A stretch of 64,000 nucleotides of DNA from Chrysaora quinquecirrha (GCA_014526335.1 JACTAT010000014.1:6294393-6358392), one strand, 5' to 3'; numbered from the stretch's first letter, positions 14,683 through 37,397 are shown. Notes: a model not told the origin generated them from the letters alone. Translations and numbers: made by a program.

Positions 14683-17637
14683 ATGGCAAGCTTAGAAGAT
14701 GATAAAGACGCAGGAAAGGAAAAAGTTATTGATAAAGTTGTAGTTCATCCATTGGTTCTTCTTAGTGTTGTCGATCATTTCAACAGAATTGGGAAAACCG
14801 GGAATATTCGGAGGGTGGTTGGAGTGTTGCTTGGGTCGAGAAGAAATAAAGTCTTAGATGTATCAAATAGTTTTGCAGGTAGAAAAGAATTCCCCAGACT
14901 GGAAAACATGCAAGTTTTGGTCTACGCGTAGTTGCGACAGAATTGGAAAAACAATAGATTAATTAACATAACAATAGGTCAAACAATAGGAGAGGTGCGA
15001 GCGTAGTTGCGAGTGCGAGCATGTTTTCCAACCTGGAAAGCATCCAAAATTTAGTCTAATAAACATTTTTGTTGTCATAGGACTTGTATTCTTAATAATA
15101 TATGCATTCAAATTTCCTGATTCTAAAAGGCTGGACCCCAAAAAAGGCTTGGCTTGACTTTGACAATGAAGTATAGGTGAAACTTTTACTCCCACTGGGT
15201 CTAAGCCCTTGTAAATCATGAACTTTGAACACTCCTAAAAGTGATTCTACCAATTGAAATGCACCAATCAGAAAGCAGCACTTGGTCTTGGCATTGTGTT
15301 TTCAACTCTAATGGTCTCTGATTATTTTGTTAATTTTTCAGCTAAAGAAAGAATTGTCGGATGGTACCACACTGGTCCAAAGCTTCATTCAAATGACATA
15401 AAAATCAACGAAGTTATAAGAAGATTCAATCAGAACTCTGTAAGTGATTGTTACATATCTCTTCTGCTATTCATAATAATGTTAGTTAAAATTTCATCAT
15501 AAAAGTGTAAGCTCGTGGTGCTGTTATGTTGTGATCTAATCCAACCTCGTTTCCAGGCCCCAAATCGAATTTCCTTGAATCTCAACCGTCAAATCGATTT
15601 GGGCCCTGGTACCGGCCACAAAATCTGCCAAAATACTGGCAATTTTTGCCTAGGCATAAAAACAAGATGTAGATTCCGAAAGCAGATGTTCTTGGAAAGG
15701 AAATGCAAAGAATTTCATTGATAACTGCAAGACAAGATACAATATCTCATGTAGCATCATTTTTTGGTGTGAAATTTTGAAGAAACTGTGACGTCACTTA
15801 AAATTTCTATTGTTTGAACAGCCAATCAAATTGCGAAAAGACAAGGCCGATACCAGGGTCGAATATGGACAGCGGAGTTTCACGTAGAGGCCTTTTCACC
15901 CTGGGGACGAGGTTGGATCTAATCCAGCTAGCTCTAGGTGTTAGAAGCCCAACAACATCGAGTTAAGCCTCAGGTATGGTAGCCTCACAGCCATGGTCTA
16001 GGTCTCAATTAGTTAACCTACTCTTGAGGTTCTAGCCACTGGTGCTAAATACACCATTTCCTCTTCCGCCTTCAACTGCATACAGTAAGGTCTGCTGCAT
16101 TCTCTCTATAAAATCCATTTGTTTCTTTTTAGGTCCTTGTAATAATAGATGCCAAACCAAAAGAGCTTGGTCTTCCAACTGAAGCTTATATTGCAGTTGA
16201 AGAGGTTCATGATGTAAGTTGAAAACATTAATCTTGTTTAATGCCATGATTATAAACTTATATTAATATGAAATGAGTAATAATGTTTTCTATTTGAAGG
16301 ATGGAACACCAACCTCAAAAACTTTTGAGCATATTCCAAGTGAAATCGGAGCTGAAGAAGCTGAGGAAGTTGGTGTGGAACATTTATTAAGGTTTGTACA
16401 AATATAATTTGTGTCCTAAAATCCGTCGTAGAGGGCTATTAGTGCCTTAACAGAATGCCAGTATTCTGCAGAGAAAGAAAACCAGCGAAAATGAAGACCA
16501 GCTTTAATACATTTGCGATGGATGGGGTTATATGACTGATCAGATATTGAGACACTTGCGACAACCATTAACCATTCCTTTTTTAAACAACCATAGGGGG
16601 CAAATAAAAATCAGTTGGAAAGCAGTCGACTGGGATAAATCCGGGTCGCCTCGCCAAAAATGATGACGTTTTGCCCCCGATGACAGCTTCATGAAAACAA
16701 GGCTAGACTAACGCAAGAGCAGAAACTGATATCATATAAACAGAAGATAACGTCAATGTTTGTCTTCCTTAATTGCAAACGCGACTTATTTTTAAGGGTG
16801 CGCTCTTTTGGGATTTTTATCTCTTCTGAAAACTGAAAACAGTAAACTTCATAGATTTCCAGACGCTAAAAGTCGCACTGTCTAAAAATCGGAAGACTTG
16901 ATTTGGACAGAAGTTGATTTGGATACAATTTCCGAAGTTTGCGAAATCTTTCAGCTCTGGAGTCAGGATAGTTTGGAACCTGAAGTTACCAATTTTTGCC
17001 GAGAGTTGTCCAAAAGAATGGGCTTTCGATCTCTCGATATCATCTTCACAAATCTCAATCAAGTCTCCAGAAAAAAGAAGAGACAGAAAAGGTCCAAAAG
17101 AACAAAACCTTAGTTGCAAAGGTAGTTATCATAGTTTTCTGATTCTTTGAAATATTCTTAATAATTTGATTCGTTTTTAGGGACATCCGCAACATAACAG
17201 TTGGTACACTATCACAACAAATCACAAATCAGCTGATGTCATTGAAAGGTCTTCATTCACATCTTCAAGACATCCAGAGTTACTTAGAGCAAGTTGTCGC
17301 TAAAAAGCTACCAATCAACCATAGCATAATCTACCAACTACAAGATGTCTTCAACTTAATTCCAAATCTGAATATCGATGAGTTCATAAAATCGTTTGTT
17401 GTGAAAACGAATGATCAGATGCTTGTTGTTTACGTTGCATCAATGATTCGTTGCGTCATTGCACTGCATAATCTGATCAATAACAAATTGCAGAATAAAG
17501 ATTTCGAGAAAGAAGAAAGTAAGGGAAAAGATAAAGATAAAGAAAAGAAGGAAAAAGCGAAAGATGCGACGGAAAATAATAAAAATACGGATAAAGTAGA
17601 GAAAGACAAAAAGGGAACTGAATCCGCTAAGAAATAA
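14683..17637 (+). CDS. PSMD7: 26S proteasome non-ATPase regulatory subunit 7 (Rpn8), apparent missing exon
   Basis: Five exons: 14683-14878, 15342-15439, 16133-16213, 16300-16391 and 17181-17637, together 924 nt (307 residues). Clear Rpn8 segments are [73 protein letters not shown] and [19 protein letters not shown], then a Lys/Glu-rich tail. Rpn8 is an MPN-domain scaffold of the proteasome lid that pairs with the deubiquitinase Rpn11 and lacks a catalytic JAMM centre. After SNSFA the family has about 31 residues (the VPF...WFLDHDYLENM region) before AKERIVGW. That exon is absent from the 463 bp interval 14879-15341. Both flanking splice sites are phase 1, so joining them keeps the frame. Identity is certain; whether the exon is truly lost or lost in assembly is open. 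Confidence 0.92.
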
Positions 17638-19219
17638 GCTTATTGTTGCATTTTCCATCTACCATAAAAACATTCGTTCAGACTTCGTTGTTATTTAAAA
17701 ACTAAGTTTAGTAATAATCATTGTCTCTGTACTTGTCAAAAAGAAATTTTGTCTCTTCTGATCTTGTTACATATTACAGGTGTAAGAAAATTCAAAAGAA
17801 ATCTCTAGAAACACCTCATCGGACGAGACGCTCTTAATAGAACAGGCCAATCGGGGGCTAGGGGCTGGAGAATTCCTGGAAAATGCTTACATTTATGGCT
17901 AGCGAATCACACTCATCGTTTGCGAATTAACAAGAAGAATTATTAAATTGAAATTACAAAAAGCCAGTTTTTGTGGCACGCTATTCTTAAACGTTTCTCT
18001 TAGCATGAAAAGGACCATATTGATAAGAAAGGAATTATTTGGACACAGAGCCCTCCCTTCAAGTAAGTAATGCTGATACGCCAGACAACTGCTTTTTAAA
18101 TCACGTGAAATGGAACAACACGCAGAATTGCACATTGTTTAAAGCCCTTAAGGTGGAGGGAGAAAGAAAGCAAACACGGAATTTCTTCCAATAAGCACCC
18201 CCTTTGGATTGAGCTGTCCATCAGGTTGGTCCCTGAAACCATGTGTGCAAGCTCTTGAATGGGATGAATCATGAGGCACCTTTTTACCAGTTGCTGCAAA
18301 GCGCTTGCAAAACTTTCTTTTCGTCAGAATGTTAGTTTTTCATAAATATTCAAATAACTTCTTCTCTTGAAGACGGATTTCTAAATAAGCGCTAAATTGA
18401 GGAAATACGGCAACACTGATATTGAAAGCACATTTTAGCAGGGGCGGTTCTTGCACTCGAGGGAACCATTGTTACGGTGGTTTTGGGGTATAATTAATGT
18501 TTAGCAAATTCAAACGTCAGAAATGGTTGAGGCCTGAGGGCGTCAATCACACTTTTGGTACCAAAAAGCTTTTTTCGCTCTTCAGCATCTTCACAGTTAC
18601 AGCAGAACGATTAGCTCAAAGAAAGTTAATTAAAGCATTTTTTCTTCCTGGCATTCGCTTACTTTGCTACATAATAAAGAGCCATGCAACGCTGGAAATT
18701 GCAAAAGAAAGTACAAGAATTTTTCAGTACTGGACTAAAGAAAAAAGACACGCTAGATATAGCAACATGACTTACCAAAACTTATAGGGTTTGAATTCAA
18801 GAAATAAGACCAAAACACTTCAAAGGCAACTTGAAATAGGCCATGGGCAAAGCAAAGGAAAACCCAGCGTGGATTTCAACTTCAATTTCCTCCCTTCAGC
18901 AATAAGCATGCTTTTATTTATGAGCTGCTCAACACGAAACGTGCCTTCTTATAGCAGTGCGTCCCAAGGGAAACGCTCGAAGCAAAACTCGTGCAGTGAA
19001 AACAAGAAATTTCTCGGTTTTGATCATTCACTTTTCAAAATAACAAATGTTTCTACTTGAATATGTTTACTTGCAAAAATTAGAATAATAGAGATTCAGT
19101 GAACTAGATAATAATCAATTAAATTTGTACAAAACGTTTCGGCTATTGTGGCGATATAAGTTACGATGAAAAAAGATCGTAATTCAAGTTCGACATTGAT
19201 CCTAGATTGTGGTGGTTTA
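17638..19219. other. Convergent intergenic spacer between PSMD7 and CHMP2A
   Basis: PSMD7 (plus) and CHMP2A (minus) end towards each other across about 1.6 kb. I see 3' UTR-like AT-rich DNA on both sides and two weak open frames near 18500-19060 that match nothing I know. No repeat family described here covers it clearly. Confidence 0.4.
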
Positions 19220-22200
19220 TTACTCCCGTCGTAAATTGTCCAATCTGTGAAAGTAAAATAAAGTGAAGTTCTTTAGTAAAAATAAAAGTTGAAAGACTGG
19301 ATGCCGACTGGATGCTAAAGCCAACATTTTAACCAACATTAATGGCCAACATTCATGTTGGGCAAAATGGCATTTTGCGAGACCCAACATCACGTTGGAA
19401 GATGTTCGCAGAAGTTTTATCAGGGTCAAAATTTAATCCAAAATTTCAAATATAAGCTTCGTTTGGCCACCCCTCCCTCGACAGCTGCTAACATGACAAA
19501 AAAATTCGGCGAAATGTTGGATGTAAAGTTGGCGACGTTCGACTAAGGCATAAAGAAGAATGCTTAGGCCTATGGAGCCTACTTTACACAAGCAATCATG
19601 CTCTGACAAAAATGGTCTCCAAAAATTTTTACTAGCCAAGGATGGGCAAATTGCACATTTAGATGCCACTAACAAGAGACCATAAATAACAAACATACAT
19701 ACAAACAAATAAACAACCATCTATCAGTAGACTTGTGTCAACAAGTATTTTGAATTGCTTTGATGCTTACCTCGCCTGCAAATCGGCATCAGCATCAGAT
19801 ACAGCTGCTGCCTGTGGTTGCTGCTTTTGTGAGGTAGCGAGTCCACCACCAGTTTCGGGTAATCCGGATAGCTATAAAAAGAAACAATGTATCTGTAATC
19901 AATGTTTCGAGCGAACAACTTTACAGTACAGCAACAGTGCAAGACTTTGGTAAAGTACCAGGCCTTCATGTGATGTGACCTTGATTTGACATACAACAAC
20001 TTAAACGTGGGAGAAAAGGGCAGTAGGAAAAGCGTCGCTCCTTTCACTAGAAATAATAGCACAATAATGACATGGCTTGCAAATGGCATTGCTTGCCGAA
20101 GAATCAGGACACTTTAGGCACAACATGCTGCTCCAGGAACTTGGAGTACTTCTTTCAGCTTTGATTAGTGATTAACCTGAAAGTCCTTTTCTTTGTATTT
20201 CATTTGCAGCAAAAAAACAAAAGTTTCCTTGTTTTTTTCTGATTCGCTAGAAACCTTCTGAGCAGACCTGAGATTGCAATGCCTCGAAGAATCTTTATCT
20301 TGGGAACAATATCTTCATAAGCACAACGCTGAGACATTGCATGTCATGCTGAACGTTCCATGAGTACAGTACAGCTAAACAATCGTTTATTCTTCTCACT
20401 GCTCAATGCTCAAGAAATTTTAGGCTCTTTTGACAATGGAAATAAGAGATAGTGTCACTCTACGTTCCCATCATAAGAAGAAAGATCGCTCTTAACTCAC
20501 GTCCCCATAAAAAGCCCTTGATAGGTCCCATCTGCGCCCCGTTGAACCCTGACTTAGAAAGAACTAAAGATGAACATTCGCTAATCCGAATTATCGCTGT
20601 CTCGGACAAACGCTAGCTTCGTAAATGAATTGACTTCTTGTAAGTCCCTTCGGCAAGATGAATATGCGGACTTTGCCTGCTCTCCTGAATATTTGCTGTC
20701 GCCAAAGGATTTTTCATCTCCCACAGGTGTTTGAGATGATTATGAATGACTCGCTTTGATACGTACCTGATCGGTCAATCCGAGGCCCAACTCATCGAGA
20801 ACTTGATTTACGATTGCCTCACTACAAAAATATAAAGAAAATTTTGGTTGAAATTCATTAGGCTACACATTTGTCTTGGAGTATCCATTAAGGGCAGTCT
20901 GCCCCTCACCCGATTGGTTGAAGAAAGCAGAGTTCTTATGGTGAAATGAAAGCTCGGAGATCTTGGGGACATCTTTATCATTTTCACGGGTGTGAAATTG
21001 ATAAGGATCTCCTTCATCTTCTTTTTCCGGGGAGGGGGGGGGACACTTGATCAAATTTTGTAAGGGACGTGCCGCCCAAGCATCAAAAACATGCCCGACC
21101 TTATACAAATTTTTTGAAAATGTATACTCTACCTTATACCAATTTTGTGAAAATATTGCATCAATATGTGAAAAATCTTAAAAACGGAGACCGATCTTTA
21201 CCCCGAAATCGCGAAAATTGACACCAGTCCTTATTCTTTTGCATACTGCATGCAAAATCAGGGACCAATCACGTTGGGGACAGATTGATCCCTGAACCTT
21301 TAACCTTTAGCCAATTCACTGAAGCTCGTCAAACGATAGAGATTTTACAAGGCTTGCTTACAACGACGTTGGGAAAAAAGGCCTTTAAACAACGAATGAA
21401 ATTTCGTACGGAACCTTTCTTCGTCATCATCATCTTCTCCCATTGCATCATCAATCGCATCATTCATCATTTCTTCTTTCATGTCCATTATTTCTGACTA
21501 AAAAATACCATTATAGAAACTTAAAAAGTTTCTTGATTTTAAAAGGAATTTGTGGCTTACAGATCTTTGTCATAACTGCGTCTGAGGCAAGATGAAAAAA
21601 CAAAATACTGGCATGTCTCAATACCATCAAACTTCATGCGTCTCTTATTTCTTATCCCCAAATTTTCGCACATCTCCGAGAAGAATATTTTTGCGCAAAT
21701 TTTGTTTTCACAGCTCGCGATGCCTCAAACGTTTAACTGTCATATTCAATGATCATTGGAATTGAAGGCCTTAAAGACCTGAAAAATACTATGCAAATCG
21801 AAATTCATTCATATAGTAATACATACTATTTTCTTCAGCACAGCATTTCAGAAAAAGTTTCGTTCCACCTGCATATCTAACCATTTAGCTCTGCATATCT
21901 AACGATTACGCTCTATTTACCCCCCTCCCCTAGGATGATGCTTTTTTAATTTGGAGACTTTTGTTGAGGCAGTCCTTGTATCTCAAAGCAAACTCCAAAC
22001 TCCATCAAGAAAACATTAAATCTCAAAACGAACCTGTTTTTCAAACTCCATCATAATTTTTTGAATTTCAGGAAGTTTAAGCTGCTTGTTCATTTGTGCC
22101 ATGGTCTGCAGAAAAAGGTGTATAAAATTAAGTTCTCAATTTACTAGATTGGTATTCTACAAAAATCTATAAACATTCATATCTACAAAATCTATAAACA

Positions 22201-22900
22201 ACGTAATGAAGTTTAATGAAAATACCTTTGCACATCCTTTCATTGCAGTTGCCATCGCACTGTTTGATCGAAGAGTCTGCAAAAAAAATGCTGTAATCAA
22301 AAAGCCCATCTGATATTCTCTCCAATGAGCTCCCCTTACTAGAGGGGCAAATGGGTATTTGAAGCTTCAGACAGGGGCGTGCTGCCTGAACAAAAAAGTG
22401 CCTACCTATGTTTTTATGCAAAATTCCTGAAAATATATATCCAAAAATTTACGAAAATATCAACTCCTACACTACTTAATATACTTAAACATGTCAGTTA
22501 ATACTATATGTCAGTTCGAAAGAAACTTCACCAAGAAAAGTGAAAAAACCAACATAAGACCATTTTTCATAAAGTTTATACCAATTTTCGAGAAATTGAT
22601 ACCCTTATTTATACCAATCTTCAGAAAATTAAGACCCATGTTGACACCAAAATCATGAAAAACGACACCCTTATGGGTGGCGCGTCCCCAATACCAAAGT
22701 ATATTAAGAACCCCCCTGGGCCCTCCAGGCTTTCCAACTATTGATTGCTTTCAAAAGGACAAAAAAAAAACAGTAAAAAGAATATTAGAACATACCTGTA
22801 TTTTCAGTGAAACTGCTTGAAGATTTGCTTTCATTAAAATGAATTTCTTGACATAACGTCTTGTTCTAACAAGATCTTTTGCCATGATCTTAACAGCATC
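19220..22900 (-). CDS. CHMP2A: ESCRT-III subunit CHMP2A/Vps2, first coding exon not found
   Basis: Seven exons on the minus strand: 22796-22900, 22226-22276, 22034-22105, 21415-21497, 20767-20821, 19771-19871 and 19220-19244 (stop at 19220-19222). They join in frame to 163 residues. Matches to CHMP2A run from DAVKIMAKDLVRTRRYVKKF through MNKQLKLPEIQKIMMEFEKQ and MKEEMMNDAIDDAMGEDDDE to VLDELGLGLTDQ and a C-terminal LDNLRRE. The last segment is a MIT-interacting motif that recruits Vps4. The protein polymerises with CHMP3/CHMP4 on endosomal and other membranes to drive scission. The first recognised exon starts in phase 0 at the Asp that follows GQM in other animals, so about 55 N-terminal residues (basic membrane-binding helix alpha-1) should lie upstream. 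I could not find that exon between 22901 and the CDKL stop codon. Confidence 0.9.
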
Positions 22901-23313
22901 CTAAAATTGAGCAAAATATTGCTTAATTTCTTGAATAACAAGTCTGCAATAGCGGCACAACTTTGCATCAAAAGAAATACCAGAAAACCAGAAAAATAAA
23001 TTTCTATGAGGGCAAGGGGGCTATTGTCCCTGCTGCCCCAGTGCTTCTGGCACCCCAGTGCACAAGAGATTCCTAGCAAGGGAACTAAGAAGGCTAGCGT
23101 GAACTCATTGCAAAAACAACGGCCTGGATTAGTTTCTTGCTTGTAGAACAATAGATCTATTGTTGCTTTTGATATGCAGTTGGCTTTCATTCACAGATGC
23201 TCCATTGCCAGGCTGCAGCATATGGCAGAAACGCACCCCAGATTGCAATCCAAGGGTGAACTAAGTGCATACCACACTATGCAGACTGGCTCTATTGAAA
23301 GTACTGTGACATT

Positions 23314-23720
23314 ACACGCTTTTTTTTTTATAAGGAACCACTTTATAAGGAACCTACATGTAGAAGGCCCGAAAATTTAAAGAACTTATACTACTAGAGA
23401 GAAAATAACTAAAGAACTTTTTATTGTTAAATAGTTTTATCACTGCAAATAATCAAGAGTTAGAAAGCCGGTTCCATTCATTTGCAGTCGAAAACAGCAT
23501 AAATTGTACGTTAAGCATGTATCAAATGTTTCCTTGAGTTTTCTCGGGCTTTGCTCACATGCAAGTGTCTCTCTTTTATTGTTAAGACCACTGTATGTGC
23601 AGTTAAAATTAAGGAACTATTAAGGAACTTTTTGAACTACAATTGCCTCAAAAGAGGTCCAAAAATAAGGAACTTCAAGAACTAGGCCTTGAGGTAGGTT
23701 CCTTATAAAAAAAAGCGTGT
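23314..23720. mobile_element. MITE family A, copy 2 (intact inverted ends)
   Basis: Starts ACACGCTTTTTTTTTTATAA and ends TTATAAAAAAAAGCGTGT, perfect inverted ends over the outer seven bases. It carries GGAACCTACATGTAGAAGG at the left and its partner GAGGTAGGTTCCTTATAA at the right. About 407 bp, non-coding, and the best-preserved copy in the window. Confidence 0.8.
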
Positions 23721-24929
23721 ATGGTCGGGGTACTCATTAACTTTCAATACCTCGGGGGAAGATCCATGCCACTATTTCCTTGCAGACCCCAGACCCCCAA
23801 ATATTGAGTTTAATGTTTTGGAGACCCCAAATATTGCTATCTATTTTAGACACCTAAAATGTTTTCTCAGGCTTAGCCATCAGTTTCATGAAAATTTACA
23901 ATTTATAAGCTCTTGGCAGTTGGATGGGTAATTTTGATGAATCACACCAAATCGCAGGATTCTTCCTTCAGATTTGTGGACCCCAAATATTGAATTTTTT
24001 CCATGTTATAATTCACAGACCCCAAATATTGAATAAGCTTAAGATTTCGGACCCCAAATATTGGCATGGACCCCCCCGTATTGAAAGTTAATGAGTACCC
24101 CCTGGGTTCGGGAAACGGGGGAATTAAGTCAGTGAGTATTGGTTAGAATTGCCGATACTTTTATGTGAAAAAGGGCCGAAAATATAAAAATAGCCCAAGT
24201 AATAGTGGCAGAAATTGCAGATTCTCAGAGGCAAAAGCATACCATGTCCGTCTCTCATAAGGGTTACCCCCTCCCCTCCCTCCTTGCAACCCGCGAATGT
24301 TATTAGGGAAGACTCCTTAAGAACTGGACAACTAAAAACAAAATGAACTTTGGATGAAGTCGTTATCTCTCTGTTTTTCATACTTTTTACATTTGTAATA
24401 CAATTAACATGTTACTGCAGCAAATATTTGTACAAATGCAAAAATAAAATATGCAAAATAAATGCACTGTGCAGTTAATTAATTGAAAATATTACACTCA
24501 AGGTACTCTAGTTTTTCAACTATAAAGAATTTCTTTTATTTACAGTATTCAAGAGAAAATGTATTTTGATGGACAAAATCGGCTAGAATTCGTTATATCC
24601 ATTTTGAGATACCCATTTTGAGATTACCCATTAATCACACTGCCTTTTTATTAAAAACAAAGCTCTCATTATGTTTTTCATCGCATGAAATCTAATCAAT
24701 GGGCTGCTACCATCCCCTCTCCCAATTTGGGAAAAATATTAACTTTTATCAGAAAGCAATTGAAGTTTTGCCTTGAAGTCAAGAAGTAAAGAATTTCGAC
24801 AGTAGTTACTCATTTGACTTTAACAACCGTTGTCAGTTAGTTGTGATAAAAGCTTATCTGATATACGAGTTTATTTTATGTTTATTGTCGCAATGCAAAG
24901 CCCGATTACTTGTGTGATAATCACGAAAA

Positions 24930-25510
24930 AAGCATTATGACAAACCAAGGTTGTCTGTCAAACATTCAAAATTTGCTTCTCAAGCAGTGTTTGAAAGTTT
25001 GGCCACATCAAAAACATTGGCTTCAAACACCTTGACAAACGATCAAACATTGTTTGTCAAACGTTTGAAATTTGCTCCTCAAGCAATGTTTGAAAGTTTG
25101 GCCACATCAAAAAACATTGGCTTCAAACACCTTGACAAACGATTAAAAATTGTTTGTCAAACATTTGAAATTTGCTTCTCAAGTAATGTTTGAAAGTTTG
25201 ACCACATCAAAAAACATTGGCTTCAAACACCTTGACAAACAATTAAACATTGTTCGTCAAACATTTGAAATTTGCTTCTCAAGCAATGTTTAAACAAACA
25301 ATGTTTGAACATTTGGCAAGGTATAAAGCATAGGTTATCAAGCAAAAATAAGCAAAACTTCTCTTGCGCAATATGCGTTTTGAAAAATTTCAATGAACGT
25401 TCTTGCTTGACGGAAACAAAAATGTTTTGACAAGCAATCTTTTGTGTTGTGGCCAAATGGTAAACACTTTGCTTGCCAAGTCAGTTTCGAATGTTTGGCA
25501 AAGGTCATCG
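24930..25510. repeat. Tandem array of the TTTGTCAAAC inverted-repeat family
   Basis: Three copies of a roughly 104 bp unit (AAACATTGTTTGTCAAAC, AAATTTGCTTCTCAAG, TTTGGCCACATCAAAA, TTCAAACACCTTGACAAACG) lie head to tail, followed by diverged inverted material to about 25510. The sequence is shared with the terminal parts of TIR family B elsewhere in the window. Confidence 0.75.
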
Positions 25511-25715
25511 TTTTTCGCTGCAACATAAATTTAAGTGTGGTAAGAAACACATATATTGTAACATATGTACTATATATATATTGATATAAAGTAGCAATAT
25601 GCTTTGTCACAGATGTTCATAATGCTTCGAAATGACATAAATATCAAACATAAAGTTCATACTTTGGTGCTATAAAGGAATACCTAGCAAGGTCATTAAA
25701 GAACCTTCTTCCTTC

Positions 25716-35391
<9,676 letters not shown>

Positions 35392-36625
35392 TTAGGTGAC
35401 GAAGTATCAAACGGTGTCGAAGTATCGTGTGGGCTCTTTATTATTCGGCCTAAACCTAAACGATGCGCGTCAAGTTTCTTCGCAACTCAGGCTATATTTG
35501 AAATCCAGAGACCTCTCCAATATATCTGCATTTGCAAAAGCACTTCAAGATGCTGATAACTTCTGTTTGCTAAACTTTCTTCTTCCTATTCGCTGCATTG
35601 AGAAACTCCAAACTCGCCGACCTTCTTGCTTGCATTGTTGATAACATGGAAATGCTATGCGCATGACAAGGAAGGCTCCTGCCGTTACCATGGAAACATT
35701 GAAACAGAATGAAATTGGGAAGAAAGGGGAAAGGGAAGAAGTCCAAATTTTTTATAAAAATCGAAATTCCAAATAATTTTTGCTTAAAGTAGTTAAATTC
35801 AGGAGTTTCATACAAGTGTTATTATGTGTGATTTAATTTTTCAGAGGAGTCAATTTCGTCTGAAAACGGCTTTCAGAAAAATCCGACAATTATTCTTGCC
35901 CCTAAAATGACCTTCGAAACCCCCTATCCAGTGCTTTTATTGCTTTCGAGTGTTATTATTAGTCTCATTATGAAGGCCTCCTTCAACAGGTTGTGTCACT
36001 TGAAGTGACAATTTTAGGTGATTTGCATGCAATTTCTTGACTCCACCTCCCTAATTGCTAGTTCATCAAAAGTGGCAAGTTTCGTTAGCGGCGCTAAATT
36101 TACCAGTGATAATTATGCATCAATCTATTTCATATTGCAAACAGTGAGAAAAATTTCTAAAAGTGAAAAGCTCCACCCACAGTCACTCACTGCTAAAATC
36201 GAGCCTTAGCCTTTGGCGTGAATAGTGTCTGTAAGAGGGAAGCTATTCTTGGGCTTTGCTAATCATCCACTCCTTGGAAATCCCAAAAAAACCTTTGATG
36301 AATAGCCTATTTCTGGTAGAAGTCTCTCCTCTCAAATCCTTTTGTTTCAACGGAAATCTCAAACGCCTCTTTGAAGAGTTGAATAGCCCTTCACTGGCCT
36401 AGGATTTAGATTTACATAGATTTAAACAAATTGGTTTTAGCTTTTACGTGACTTAGATCATTTGCCGGAAAGAAACTCTGCACGTTTTACAGACTGCTCA
36501 AGAATCTATATCTATTTCTGCTCAAAGGTCTTCAAGATTACAATAAAGAAGATAAGACCAGATAAATGTCTCCTGGAAAATCTTATCAATATTTATCTCT
36601 TCAGCATGGAGCACTAGACTCGCTT

Positions 36626-37397
36626 GGGCCCTGGCTAAACGATCAAACATAGTTTGTCAAACATTTGAAGTTTGCTTGTCAAGCAAAATGTTCGGCTGTT
36701 CGGCCCCATCGCAAAACATTGCCAGTCAAACATACGCGAAAATGTAAAATTTCACAAAAGCAACCAATTTAGCAACCAACAGTGGCGGCGCCAGCTCCAA
36801 AAAAGTGGGGGGGATATTTTTCATAGGGGTATATTGCGTGCCGAAGGCATGCACGCTATGGCCGCAGGCCGTTGCCTAAAACAGCTGGGGGTCTGGGGGG
36901 CCCCCCAGCAGGTCCAGGGCAGCGCCCTGGTAGGGGTCCAGGGGGCGAAGCCCCCGGAAGCACCCGGGGGTTTTGTCATTTCTGAGGTCTCAAAATGGCT
37001 TAGGATCCTTTGATCTCTCTTTCTGCATACATTATTAGAACAACACAAAAAACTTTTACAGAAACATAAGAAATGGGTATAGTTACGAGAGTCAATCTCA
37101 GCGAAAATGTTTTGAAACAACACCCGTTGATAGCAGCGTTGAACGTCGGCTGAACGTCGTTGACCCCCCCCCCCCTGTTTTCTCATCGGATTTGCATGAA
37201 TCTCAGAGACCATCTTTCTGAAAAAGTGGGGGGGACTAGTCCCCCCCATTCCCCCCCTGGCGCCGCCACTGGCAACCAATTAAAGCTTATTTTTGCTTTT
37301 CAAGCAATACTTTATGACGAAAACAAAGGCTCAAACATTGCTTGACAAGCAAATATCAAATGTTTGGCAAACAATGTTTGATCGCTTGGCCAAGGCC
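36626..37397. mobile_element. TIR family B element interrupted by a hAT-like MITE
   Basis: Left end GGCCCTGGCTAAACGATCAA with GTTTGTCAAACATTTGAAG; right end CAAATGTTTGGCAAACAATG then TTTGATCGCTTGGCCAAGGC, inverted complements. The inner 492 bp (36780-37271) is a separate insertion. Without it the host element would be about 270 bp, similar to the copy at 45781-46067. Confidence 0.8.
36780..37271. mobile_element. Non-autonomous hAT-like element with perfect 8 bp target duplication
   Basis: The element starts CAGTGGCGGCGCCAG and ends CTGGCGCCGCCACTG, perfect inverted ends of 15 bp. It is flanked on both sides by the same 8 bases, GCAACCAA (36772-36779 and 37272-37279). Ends beginning CAGTGG or CAGGG with 8 bp duplications are typical of the hAT superfamily. 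The interior is strikingly GC-rich (blocks of CCCCC, GGGGG, GGGGGCGAAGCCCCCGG) compared with its surroundings and contains no transposase. Confidence 0.9.

Larger units (their letters stand above)
22901..25715. other. Spacer expected to hold CHMP2A exon 1; mostly repeats
   Basis: From left to right: a GC-rich repeat scrap near 22990-23060, MITE family A copy 2 (23314-23720), a low-complexity tract built on ACCCCAAATATTG near 23780-24080, AT-rich unique DNA, and tandem copies of a TTTGTCAAAC repeat at 24930-25510. No N-terminal CHMP2 coding sequence was seen on the minus strand. Confidence 0.5.

Noticed and set aside
15120..15180. AWLDFDNEV reading as a candidate for the missing PSMD7 exon
   Set aside because: Only a few residues resemble the expected WFLDHDY region, the frame is wrong for the phase-1 neighbours, and it ends in a stop.
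16898..17113. 71-residue frame in the last PSMD7 intron ending in [13 protein letters not shown]
   Set aside because: It lies in an intron, overlaps a similar-length frame on the other strand, and has no recognisable family; the flanks look like a decayed inverted repeat.
24930..25320. Regularly spaced repeats that could suggest a CRISPR array
   Set aside because: The units are contiguous, with no unique spacers, and the genome is animal; it is a tandem transposon-derived repeat.
36821..37279. 152-residue minus-strand frame rich in Gly and Pro
   Set aside because: It falls inside the GC-rich hAT-like MITE and shows no transposase motif.
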